From a virus: DNA of 31,044 nucleotides. Positions 6,131 to 12,931 of the stretch are shown here, one piece after another (position 1 is the first letter of the stretch; each line of letters starts with the position of its first letter). Both the position numbers and the translations under genes were made by a program. The notes beneath the pieces were generated by a model, which saw nothing but the letters and a program-made list of their open reading frames with translations, did not search any database and had not been told where the DNA came from. The stretch covers positions 1-31,044 of the IMG/VR virus record IMGVR_UViG_3300032092_000153; one strand, given 5' to 3'.

Positions 6131-6455
6131 GTCCAAAGTCAAGAAGAAGGTACACGCCACACTCAAGTCCTATGGTGCCTACGCGGTGAACTACATCGGT
6201 GGGCAGTATGCCAACAACGGAACCCCAGATATATTGGCCTGCCTCAGTGGGTTCTTCATCGGCATAGAGTGCAAGGCTGGACGCGGGGTGCCCACTGCCT
6301 TGCAGATCAAAAACCTGCGCGACATTGCCAAGGCCGGTGGGCTGGCGCTGGTCATCAACGAAGATAATCTGGCTTACCTGGAGGCATCTCTCAATGACAT
6401 CAAATACGCCCAATCCAATTACCACGCTTTTGCAGTCGAAGCGCAAGATGAGTGA
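6114..6455 (+). CDS. VRR-NUC domain nuclease, 113 aa
   Basis: A stand-alone VRR-NUC nuclease of the PD-(D/E)XK superfamily. The active site is visible as G-T-P-D39 (GTPDILAC), E52-C-K54 (GIECKAG) and Q64 in PTALQ; a helix with E6 (PESKVKKKV) starts the fold. Length is normal for the phage stand-alone form. Phage VRR-NUC proteins are thought to act on branched or structured DNA during replication and recombination. AAAGGAG precedes the ATG; it overlaps DUF3310 by 17 nt and lies directly ahead of the DNA polymerase. Confidence 0.88.
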   Translation: MAATPESKVKKKVHATLKSYGAYAVNYIGGQYANNGTPDILACLSGFFIGIECKAGRGVPTALQIKNLRDIAKAGGLALVINEDNLAYLEASLNDIKYAQSNYHAFAVEAQDE

Positions 6456-6531
6456 TGCCGAGCGCAAAATCATCCAACGGCGAGAGCGCGACCGCGAACG
6501 CAAACAATTAAAGAAGCCCCCCAACCCATGA
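6448..6531 (+). CDS. Very small basic peptide, 27 aa
   Basis: An ORF of 27 codons with ATG overlapping the nuclease stop and TGA overlapping the polymerase start (ATGA). It is almost wholly charged: MSDAERKIIQRRERDRERKQ followed by a Pro-rich end (LKKPPNP), likely one helix. The overlaps at both ends argue for real translation or for coupling translation into the polymerase gene. No family known. Confidence 0.5.
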   Translation: MSDAERKIIQRRERDRERKQLKKPPNP

Positions 6532-8414
6532 ACCTTATTACGTTGGACTTTGAGTCCTACTACGACCAGGAGTTCAGCCTGTCCAAGCTGACCACCGAGG
6601 AGTACATTCGCTCCCCGCAGTTTGAGACGATCGGCCTGAGCATCAAGCAAGGCGATGGGCAGGTGCGGTGGTACCCCCAGCCCCAGGTAAAGGATGCCGT
6701 GGCCCAGATCGACTGGAGCAATGCGGCAGTGCTGGCTCAGAACATGGCGTTTGATGGGGCCATCCTCAACTGGCGGTATGGGGTGAAGCCGAAGATGTGG
6801 CTGGACACCCTGAGCATGTCGAGGGCACTGTTCCCGCACGAGAAGTCACACTCCCTGGCGGCGCAAGCCGAACGCGCTGGTCTTGAGGCCAAGGGGGACG
6901 AGGTGCACCGCGCCAAGGGCAAGCGGTACGCGGACTTCTCCCCTGAGGAGTTGGTGAGTTACGGGGTGTACTGCGCCCATGACACCAACCTTGCATACCA
7001 GTTGTTCAACATCTACGCGCCGAGTTTCCCCAAGCTGGAGATCAAGCTGATTGACTTGACCCTGCGCATGTTCATTGAGCCCGTGCTGGAGTTGGACAAA
7101 GCGCGGCTGGTCAAGCATCTGGAGGATGTGAAGGAGCGCAAGCAAGATCTGCTGGACAAGGTACGCGACCAGATGCTGGCCGACATGCAGCCTGACTTTG
7201 TGCATATGATTTTCTCCGAGGGCACCGCAGGTATCAAGAAGCTGCTCATGTCCAACGAGAAGTTTGCCGAAGCCTTGCGCTTGCTTGACGTGGAGCCCCC
7301 GCTCAAAATAAGCCCGACCACGGGCCGGATGGCCTATGCGTTTGCCAAGACGGACGAGGCCATGAAAGAACTGGAGGAGCACCCGGACATGCGGGTGCAG
7401 GCACTGGTGGCGGCGCGTGTGGGCAACAAGACCACCCTGGAGGAGACCCGCACCGAGCGGTTCATATCCATGGCAAGTCGCGGGGCGTTTCCGGTACCCC
7501 TGCGGTACTACGGGGCGCACTCAGGGCGCTGGTCGGGCCAGGACAAGATCAACCTCCAGAACCTGCCAAGCCGTGGCGTGGACGCCAACGAGATCAAACG
7601 CGCCATCCTGGCACCCAAGGGGTACGTTGTGATTGACTGCGACTCCTCGCAGATCGAAGCGCGGACGCTGGCTTGGCTGGCTGGGCAGGAGGACTTGGTG
7701 ACGGCGTTTGACAACAAGGAAGACGTGTACTCCATTATGGCGGCGAAGATTTATGGCATCCCCGTAGATCAAGTTACCACCGGGGCAAAAAGCCAGCGGC
7801 AGGTGGGCAAGACCGTCATCCTGGGTGCCGGGTATGGGGTAGGCCACGCTAAGCTAAAGATGTTTCTCAAGACTGTGGCAGGGGTGGATGTGTCCGTGGA
7901 CGAGGCCCAACGCATCATTAACACGTACCGGAGCACGTACTACCGGATACCCGAGTTGTGGCGGCGGGCGGATGACGCGCTGGTTGCGATTATCAATGGA
8001 GCCACGACCCAGATTGACGTGCCGGGCCTTATCCACGCCACGCCCCAAGGGATTACCCTACCAAGCGGGTTGCACATTCAGTACCCTGGGCTGGAGCGGG
8101 TGTGGGCTGACGGCAAGCCGCAGTGGACGTACCAATCCAAGGGCATGACGACCAAGGTGTACGGCGGGTTGACCGTGGAGAACTTTTGCCAAGCTGTGGC
8201 TCGGTGCATTGTGGGCGAACAAATGTTGAAGATCAGCAGTCGGTACAAGGTGGTGTTGACGGTACACGATGCCATTGCCTGTATCGCACCTGTTGACGAG
8301 GCCAAGGAAGCCCGGAGGTTTGTCGAGGAGTGCATGTCCTGGCGTCCGACCTGGGCGCAGGGTTTACCGTTGGCCTGCGAGTCTGGCATGGGAGCAAGCT
8401 ATGGAGACTGCTAA
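6528..8414 (+). CDS. Family A DNA polymerase with 3'-5' exonuclease, 628 aa
   Basis: Replicative phage polymerase. Residues 1-165 form the proofreading exonuclease: LDFES (D7, E9), NMAFDG (D76), and YCAHD (D152). The polymerase domain has HSGRWSG..INLQNLP (331-347), motif A D372-SSQI-E377-AR, motif B R424-QVG-K428 with Y436-G, and motif C VHDA (H580, D581). Both catalytic aspartates (D372, D581) are present. Differences from E. coli Pol I: the second motif C acid is Ala582 (HDA, not HDE), and the O-helix Phe762 position is Leu432. There is no 5'-nuclease domain. It starts in an ATGA overlap and lies between two nuclease genes. Confidence 0.95.
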   Translation: MNLITLDFESYYDQEFSLSKLTTEEYIRSPQFETIGLSIKQGDGQVRWYPQPQVKDAVAQIDWSNAAVLAQNMAFDGAILNWRYGVKPKMWLDTLSMSRALFPHEKSHSLAAQAERAGLEAKGDEVHRAKGKRYADFSPEELVSYGVYCAHDTNLAYQLFNIYAPSFPKLEIKLIDLTLRMFIEPVLELDKARLVKHLEDVKERKQDLLDKVRDQMLADMQPDFVHMIFSEGTAGIKKLLMSNEKFAEALRLLDVEPPLKISPTTGRMAYAFAKTDEAMKELEEHPDMRVQALVAARVGNKTTLEETRTERFISMASRGAFPVPLRYYGAHSGRWSGQDKINLQNLPSRGVDANEIKRAILAPKGYVVIDCDSSQIEARTLAWLAGQEDLVTAFDNKEDVYSIMAAKIYGIPVDQVTTGAKSQRQVGKTVILGAGYGVGHAKLKMFLKTVAGVDVSVDEAQRIINTYRSTYYRIPELWRRADDALVAIINGATTQIDVPGLIHATPQGITLPSGLHIQYPGLERVWADGKPQWTYQSKGMTTKVYGGLTVENFCQAVARCIVGEQMLKISSRYKVVLTVHDAIACIAPVDEAKEARRFVEECMSWRPTWAQGLPLACESGMGASYGDC

Positions 8415-8706
8415 TCTGTGGTACCTTAACGGCCCTGTCGGTCGCCGTTTTATTGAGGATTCTGACACCGGGCTTGTGTATGCGGTGCCGGAGATTTTTG
8501 AGCGCGCCTCCGTGTCTGTGCCCATAACCAAAGAGACGTTTGATGCGCTGTATACCATGTGGCGGTGCGGAGCATCGTTCACACAATTAGCCGAGGAGCA
8601 CGGCATAACCTCCACCGCTCTTGGGTGGCTGCTGGTCATGCAAGTTGATGATAGATTGTGCAGATACGACGTACACTATGGGGCTCAAAATCTACAAATC
8701 GGTTAA
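8401..8706 (+). CDS. Hypothetical protein with possible HTH, 101 aa
   Basis: The ATG at 8401, with GGGAG upstream, overlaps the polymerase end by 14 nt; the frame upstream is a polymerase shadow. Residues 55-78 (RCGASFTQLAEEHGITSTALGWLL) read as a helix-turn-helix. The N-terminal half is strand-rich (YLNGPVGRRFIEDSDTGLVYAVP). A DNA-binding or polymerase-associated role is possible; no family recognised. Confidence 0.6.
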   Translation: METANLWYLNGPVGRRFIEDSDTGLVYAVPEIFERASVSVPITKETFDALYTMWRCGASFTQLAEEHGITSTALGWLLVMQVDDRLCRYDVHYGAQNLQIG

Positions 8707-8711
8707 CTCCC

Positions 8712-9368
8712 ATGGCTCTTGCACACTCCTATTCAGCAATCAAAGACTTTGAAAACTGCGCACGAAAATACCATGAAGTCCGCATACTTAAAAATTTTAA
8801 ACAGGAGAACACCGATGCCACGTTGTATGGCACAGCGGTGCACAAAGCATTTGAAGACTACATCAAAGACAAGACCCCACTACCCCCACAGTTTGAACAG
8901 TTCAAGCACTTCATCGAGCCCCTTGCTAACCTCGGCGGGGACATTCGATGCGAAGAAAAACTGGGTATCCGAGTTGACTTTAGCCCGTGTGGCTTTTTTG
9001 ACAAAGATGTATGGTTCCGGGGCATCCCTGACTACCTTGCCATCAACCGAGAGCGAGGCGTTGCCCGAGTGGCCGACTACAAGACCGGGAAGTCAAGCCG
9101 GTATGCCGACTCAGGCCAGCTTGAACTCATGTCCGCAATGATTATGGCGCACCACCCCGAGGTCAACACCGTCAAGGGGGCCTTGCTTTTTGTCGTGGCA
9201 AACGATGTAATCAAGTCTGAGTTCAAGCGCGATGCGCTGTCCGAAATCTGGTCGAAGTGGGCAGGCCGGGCCGGACGTATTGAGCAAGCACTGGAGAATG
9301 GGGTATGGAATCCCAGCACCAGCGGCTTATGCAAGTTCTGCCCTGTGAAGACTTGTGCTTATAACTAG
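8712..9368 (+). CDS. Cas4/RecB-like PD-(D/E)XK nuclease with Fe-S cysteines, 218 aa
   Basis: Start taken at ATG 8712, 5 nt after the previous stop and without a clear ribosome binding site, because the family begins SYSAIKDFENC. Active site residues: H44 in GTAVHKAFE, E81/E82, D107 in GIPDYLA, D122-Y-K124 in ADYKTG and Q136. Cys16 plus C207-x2-C210-x4-C215 match the one-plus-three cysteine pattern of Cas4/AddB-type [4Fe-4S] nucleases. Expected function is ssDNA end processing, 5'-3' or 3'-5', in phage recombination or replication. There is no CRISPR array or Cas1/Cas2, so a CRISPR adaptation role is not supported. Its position next to polymerase supports DNA replication or repair. Confidence 0.9.
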   Translation: MALAHSYSAIKDFENCARKYHEVRILKNFKQENTDATLYGTAVHKAFEDYIKDKTPLPPQFEQFKHFIEPLANLGGDIRCEEKLGIRVDFSPCGFFDKDVWFRGIPDYLAINRERGVARVADYKTGKSSRYADSGQLELMSAMIMAHHPEVNTVKGALLFVVANDVIKSEFKRDALSEIWSKWAGRAGRIEQALENGVWNPSTSGLCKFCPVKTCAYN

Positions 9369-9376
9369 GAGGCCAT

Positions 9377-9658
9377 ATGGCTAGAGACTACGCGGCGGAG
9401 TACAAAAAGTATCAGGGTACTCCCGAACAGATCAAAAATCGCAGCAATCGAAACAAGGCCCGCCGGGTCTTTGAGAAGGCCAATGGCGACCTGCCGGGCA
9501 ACGTGGATGTAGACCACAAACGCGCCTTGTCCAAGGGCGGCAACCCGGTTGCGCTGAGTAACCTAAAGGCTACACCAAAAACGGCAAATCGTAGTTTTGC
9601 CAGGACCAAGACCAACGGTCTGAAGTCTGAAACTTCTAAACGCGAAAGGAAGAAGTAA
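9377..9658 (+). CDS. HNH endonuclease, 93 aa
   Basis: Short HNH (beta-beta-alpha metal) nuclease. The motif is V-D46-H47 KRALSKGG, then N62 in SNL and N71 in TANRSF, an H-N-N variant common in phages. The tail is basic (KRERKK). A perfect AGGAGG lies 5 nt before the ATG. HNH genes near terminase help packaging, but no terminase is near this one; it could be a homing endonuclease or a recombination nuclease. It closes the first transcription unit, just ahead of the terminator. Confidence 0.85.
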   Translation: MARDYAAEYKKYQGTPEQIKNRSNRNKARRVFEKANGDLPGNVDVDHKRALSKGGNPVALSNLKATPKTANRSFARTKTNGLKSETSKRERKK

Positions 9659-9713
9659 GCTACCATTTCGGGGCCTGACGAGCAATCGTTGGGCTATCGT
9701 TCTCCTCTAGTTT

Positions 9714-9745
9714 GCCGGGTAGTTCACTCTACCCGGCTCTTTTTG
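9714..9745 (+). terminator. Rho-independent terminator ahead of the helicase gene
   Basis: A perfect 9-bp stem GCCGGGTAG / CTACCCGGC with loop TTCACT (9723-9728) is followed by TCTTTTTG. It lies 56 nt after the HNH stop and 18 nt before the helicase ATG. It should end transcription of the early operon on the + strand, or act as an attenuator for the helicase. The 104-nt gap holding it contains nothing else I can identify and no clear promoter. Confidence 0.85.
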
Positions 9746-9762
9746 TCACATCAATCAACGCT

Positions 9763-11313
9763 ATGCAAATCATCCAAGACAGGGCGCTACTGTTTAACAC
9801 GCGCAATGCCGCTCAAATAACGGCACTCATCCCCAAAAGCAAGGTCATGTCCGAGCAAGATGGGGAATCCCAGGTACTCGTCAACTGGGACTTTGACGAG
9901 GTACAACTGCTACGCAACCTGGGCATCAAAGACGCACCAAGCCCCATCCTCGGGCGGTACAAGTGGCCTGGGGTGTATGTGCCGTTCGAGCACCAACGAA
10001 CGACTGCCGACTTTCTCACCCTGCATCCAAGGTGCTTTGTGTTCAACGAGGCAGGCACAGGAAAGACCAGTGCGGCTGCATGGGCAGCGGACTATCTGAT
10101 AAGCCAGGGTAGGGTCAACCGAGTGTTGGTGGTGTGCCCGGTGTCGATCATGGAGACCGCATGGCGGGCTGACTTATTTCGCACGGTGATGCACCGCACA
10201 GTGGCGATTGCCCAGGGCTCCAAGAAGCAACGGCAGGCGATTGTGAACGGCGACTACGAGTTTGTAATCATCAACTTTGATGGCGTGAAGGTTGTTGCAG
10301 AAGAACTTAGGAACGGCGGCTTTGACTTAATTATTGTGGACGAGGCCAACGCCATCAAAAGTGTGCAGACCGACCGCTGGAAGATGCTTGCAAGCCTTGT
10401 CAAAGCAAACACGCGGCTGTGGCTGATGACGGGTACCCCTGCAGCGCAGTCCCCCGTGGATGCGTATGGTCTGGCCAAGCTGGTCAACCCCAGTTCAGTG
10501 CCACTGTTCTTTGGCTCATTCCGCGACAAGGTGATGAACAAGATCACGCAGTACAAGTGGGCCCCCAAGCACGATGCCCGCGACACAGTGCACAAGGTAT
10601 TGCAGCCAGCGATACGTTTCACCAAAGAAGAGTGCCTGGACTTACCCGACATGCTGTTCACCACCAGGGAGGTGCCGCTCACCGCACAACAGCAGAAGTA
10701 CTACGATGCCATCCGCAAGCAAATGATGATGGTTGCCGCAGGCGAAGAGATCACCGCACCCAATGCGGCGGCGTTGCTCAACAAGTTACTGCAAATCTCC
10801 CAAGGCGCGGCCTATACGGACAATAGAGACGTGGTTGAGTTCGATGTGAGCAACAGGCTCAGCGCACTGCTGGATGTGATTGACGAGACCTCCAACAAGG
10901 TAATTGTCTTCATACCGTTCCGGCACTCGCTCAACATGCTGGAGGACGAACTTGCCAAGCGGTCCATCACAACTGAGTCCATACACGGCGACATAGCGGC
11001 ATCCAAGCGCGGCGAAATAATCAAAAGGTTCCAGACCGAAGACGACCCCCGGGTGTTACTCCTGATACCCCAAGCGACAGCCCACGGGATTACCCTAACC
11101 CGCGCAGACCAAGTTGTCTGGTGGGGTCCTGTAGCATCAACAGAAATCTACATGCAAGCCAACTCCCGGGCACACCGGGCGGGCCAAACCAACAAGGTAA
11201 CCGTCACTCACCTGCAAGGGAGTCCGGTTGAGCGCAGGATGTACATCATGCTCCAGAGCAAGATTGACATGCACTTGGACCTTGTTGAGTTATACAAACA
11301 AGAAATCGCTTGA
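9763..11313 (+). CDS. SNF2-like superfamily 2 helicase, 516 aa
   Basis: ATP-dependent DNA helicase/translocase. Motif I is N95-EAGTGKT (Walker A), motif II is D193-E-A-N with N in place of the usual H, motif III is MTGTPA. The second RecA lobe has VIVFIPFRHS, then HGDIAAS and motif VI NSRAHRAGQ (467-475). Size is normal for compact phage SNF2-type enzymes. Probable role is fork restart or recombination. The ATG at 9763 has no Shine-Dalgarno and sits right after the terminator; an in-frame TTG lies inside the hairpin at 9712 but is unlikely. The gene end overlaps a strong promoter. Confidence 0.9.
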   Translation: MQIIQDRALLFNTRNAAQITALIPKSKVMSEQDGESQVLVNWDFDEVQLLRNLGIKDAPSPILGRYKWPGVYVPFEHQRTTADFLTLHPRCFVFNEAGTGKTSAAAWAADYLISQGRVNRVLVVCPVSIMETAWRADLFRTVMHRTVAIAQGSKKQRQAIVNGDYEFVIINFDGVKVVAEELRNGGFDLIIVDEANAIKSVQTDRWKMLASLVKANTRLWLMTGTPAAQSPVDAYGLAKLVNPSSVPLFFGSFRDKVMNKITQYKWAPKHDARDTVHKVLQPAIRFTKEECLDLPDMLFTTREVPLTAQQQKYYDAIRKQMMMVAAGEEITAPNAAALLNKLLQISQGAAYTDNRDVVEFDVSNRLSALLDVIDETSNKVIVFIPFRHSLNMLEDELAKRSITTESIHGDIAASKRGEIIKRFQTEDDPRVLLLIPQATAHGITLTRADQVVWWGPVASTEIYMQANSRAHRAGQTNKVTVTHLQGSPVERRMYIMLQSKIDMHLDLVELYKQEIA

Positions 11314-11337
11314 CAGCGTAATTTGACACTGTATAAT
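11310..11337 (+). promoter_or_regulatory. Near-consensus sigma70 promoter
   Basis: TTGACA (11310-11315, perfect -35) is followed by a 16-bp spacer and TATAAT (11332-11337, perfect -10). The -35 box overlaps the stop codon of the helicase gene. Transcription would start near 11344 and give a short leader ending with AAAGGAAATC before the ATG at 11370. It is the only consensus-quality promoter I see in the window and should make the downstream replication genes expressible by host RNA polymerase. Confidence 0.85.
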
Positions 11338-11369
11338 TTATTTCATCAACGCAAATCAAAGGAAATCGC

Positions 11370-11756
11370 ATGGACGCAAACCAACTGGTAAAGGTGTATA
11401 TAAAAATACGCGATGCCAAAGACATCAAACAAAAACAAATGGAAGAGGAAGTTGCCGCACTTGAAGCGCAGCTTGAACTCATAGAGGCAGAACTATTGGA
11501 AATTTGCAAGACCACCGGTCAAGACGGTGGCTCCACACAGTATGGGTCGTTTCGGCGATCTGTCAAAACCCGGTATTGGCCGTCCGATTGGGACAGCGTT
11601 TATCGGCTTATCAAAGAGCACAGTGCGCCCGAGTTGCTTGAGCGCCGCATTCACCAGGGTAACTTCAAAGAATTTTTGCAAGCCAACCCTGACAAACTGC
11701 CAACCGGCATGAATGTGGATTCAAAGTATTCGGTCACCGTTCGTCGTGCACGTTAA
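11370..11756 (+). CDS. Coiled-coil phage protein, 128 aa
   Basis: Residues 15-47 form an acidic/basic coiled coil (KDIKQKQMEEEVAALEAQLE and beyond), followed by a conserved-looking domain with YGSFRRSVKTRYWPSDW (58-74) and a C-terminus LPTGMNVDSKYSVTVRR. I recognise the pattern from phage proteins near ssDNA-binding and replication genes but know no function. It is the first gene after the sigma70 promoter, with an AAAGGAAATC leader that recurs before the next gene. Confidence 0.75.
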   Translation: MDANQLVKVYIKIRDAKDIKQKQMEEEVAALEAQLELIEAELLEICKTTGQDGGSTQYGSFRRSVKTRYWPSDWDSVYRLIKEHSAPELLERRIHQGNFKEFLQANPDKLPTGMNVDSKYSVTVRRAR

Positions 11757-11774
11757 TCAACCAAAGGAAATCAA

Positions 11775-12665
11775 ATGAGTAACATCTCTCTCTTCAAATC
11801 TGGCTCCGTCATCCCCGACTATCTGCGCAACGCCCCTGATGCGACTACCAAAGACATTGCTGGTAGCTCTGGCGGCAAACAAATCTCCATCAAAGGAGGC
11901 GTATGGCGTATGGTTGTGGGCGGCGAGGAAGTGGCCAAGAACGAAGACCGGTCTATGAACTTCGTGGTGGTTGCCAGCGGCAAGGGCATCACCCGCACCT
12001 TCTACGCAGGCAAATATGAGGAAGGCAAAGATATCAAGCCTGCCTGCTGGTCAGCGGAAGGCGTTGTGCCCAACGCCGAAGTCCCCGAGCCGCAGAGTTC
12101 TTCGTGCGCTACCTGTTCCCAAAACATTGAGGGCTCTGGCGAAGGCAAGTCTCGCGCATGCCGATTCAGCAAGCGTTTGGCTGTGACCGTGGAGAACGAT
12201 ATCAGCGGCAACGTGTACCGCCTGTCGGTGCCCGCCAAATCTTATTTCGGTAAGGCCGATGGCGAGAAGATGCCCCTGCAAGCCTATGGCAAGTTCCTGG
12301 CTGGACATGGCATCCCAATCACTGGCTTGGTGACTGAGGCCCGCTTTGACACTTCGGAGGCTGTGCCTGTGTTGAAGTTCCGCGCCGTTCGCCCGCTGAC
12401 CCAAGACGAGTGGGAAATCGCCAAGGCCCAAAGCCTGACCGATGACGCCAAGATGGCCACTGAGTTCAAGATGGTTCCGTCAAGAGCAGAGACGGGTACC
12501 CAGCCCGCTTTGCCCGAAGCGTTCCAGCAAGCACCTGTGCCCGCCGAGGCCCCCGCCGCCACGACTGAGCCTGTCAAACGCGCCAGCAAGAAAGCCGCTG
12601 ATGCGCCTCCACCTCCCCCCAAAGACGTAGCCTCTGTGCTTGCCGACTGGGGTACGGATGACTGA
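11775..12665 (+). CDS. Probable phage ssDNA-binding protein, 296 aa
   Basis: The core (residues 35-230) is strand-rich (GVWRMVVGGEEV, MNFVVVASGKGITRTFYAG), as in OB-fold proteins. Cys91, C111-x2-C114 and C129 could hold a structural zinc, comparable to the zinc in T4 gp32. Residues 240-285 are a disordered Ala/Pro/Lys linker, ending in the acidic tip DWGTDD, the feature shared by SSB, T7 gp2.5 and gp32 tails that contact polymerase and helicase. The SSB call is therefore inferred from architecture and from its position between helicase and primase-helicase, not from sequence identity. Confidence 0.55.
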   Translation: MSNISLFKSGSVIPDYLRNAPDATTKDIAGSSGGKQISIKGGVWRMVVGGEEVAKNEDRSMNFVVVASGKGITRTFYAGKYEEGKDIKPACWSAEGVVPNAEVPEPQSSSCATCSQNIEGSGEGKSRACRFSKRLAVTVENDISGNVYRLSVPAKSYFGKADGEKMPLQAYGKFLAGHGIPITGLVTEARFDTSEAVPVLKFRAVRPLTQDEWEIAKAQSLTDDAKMATEFKMVPSRAETGTQPALPEAFQQAPVPAEAPAATTEPVKRASKKAADAPPPPPKDVASVLADWGTDD

Positions 12666-12918
12666 AGTCACAAGGGGGTACACCACCCTCTTTGTCCGTA
12701 AAGTGGAGGGGGCAGATCAAACTCTGCCCGTCATCCAGTTCGCAAGGCTTTGTATCGACCGGGAATTGCCGATCGCATCCATCGCCTTGCGGCTTGGTGT
12801 CACCCGCGCAACTGTGTATAACTGGTTCACAGGTAAAGCGACCCCACGGGCCCGACACATTGAGGCAATCAGGAAACTTTCAAAACGCTACGAAGCCAAA
12901 GCGCTTCGGCGTGGTTGA
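12658..12918 (+). CDS. Cro/XRE-like HTH protein, 86 aa
   Basis: ATG 12658 overlaps the SSB-like stop by 8 nt. Residues 38-60 (PIASIALRLGVTRATVYNWFTG) form a clear helix-turn-helix of the XRE/Cro kind, followed by ARHIEAIRKLSKR typical of the next helix. The N-terminal 30 residues are a strand/helix addition. Likely a DNA-binding regulator or origin-binding accessory for the primase that follows 13 nt later. There is no paired repressor, so a lysogeny switch is not supported. Confidence 0.8.
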   Translation: MTEVTRGYTTLFVRKVEGADQTLPVIQFARLCIDRELPIASIALRLGVTRATVYNWFTGKATPRARHIEAIRKLSKRYEAKALRRG

Positions 12919-12931
12919 GCCGTGAGGACAT

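Noticed and set aside
6024-6839. A 271-codon open frame on the - strand over VRR-NUC and polymerase
   Set aside because: Both + strand genes have clear catalytic motifs; the antisense frame shows no domain and no start signal.
9659-9762. Small RNA or tRNA in the gap before the helicase
   Set aside because: Only a terminator hairpin is visible; there is no T-loop sequence or cloverleaf, and no tRNA was found by eye elsewhere in the window.
12658-12918. Lysogeny repressor/Cro switch
   Set aside because: A single HTH gene embedded in the replication operon, without divergent partner, operators or an integrase.
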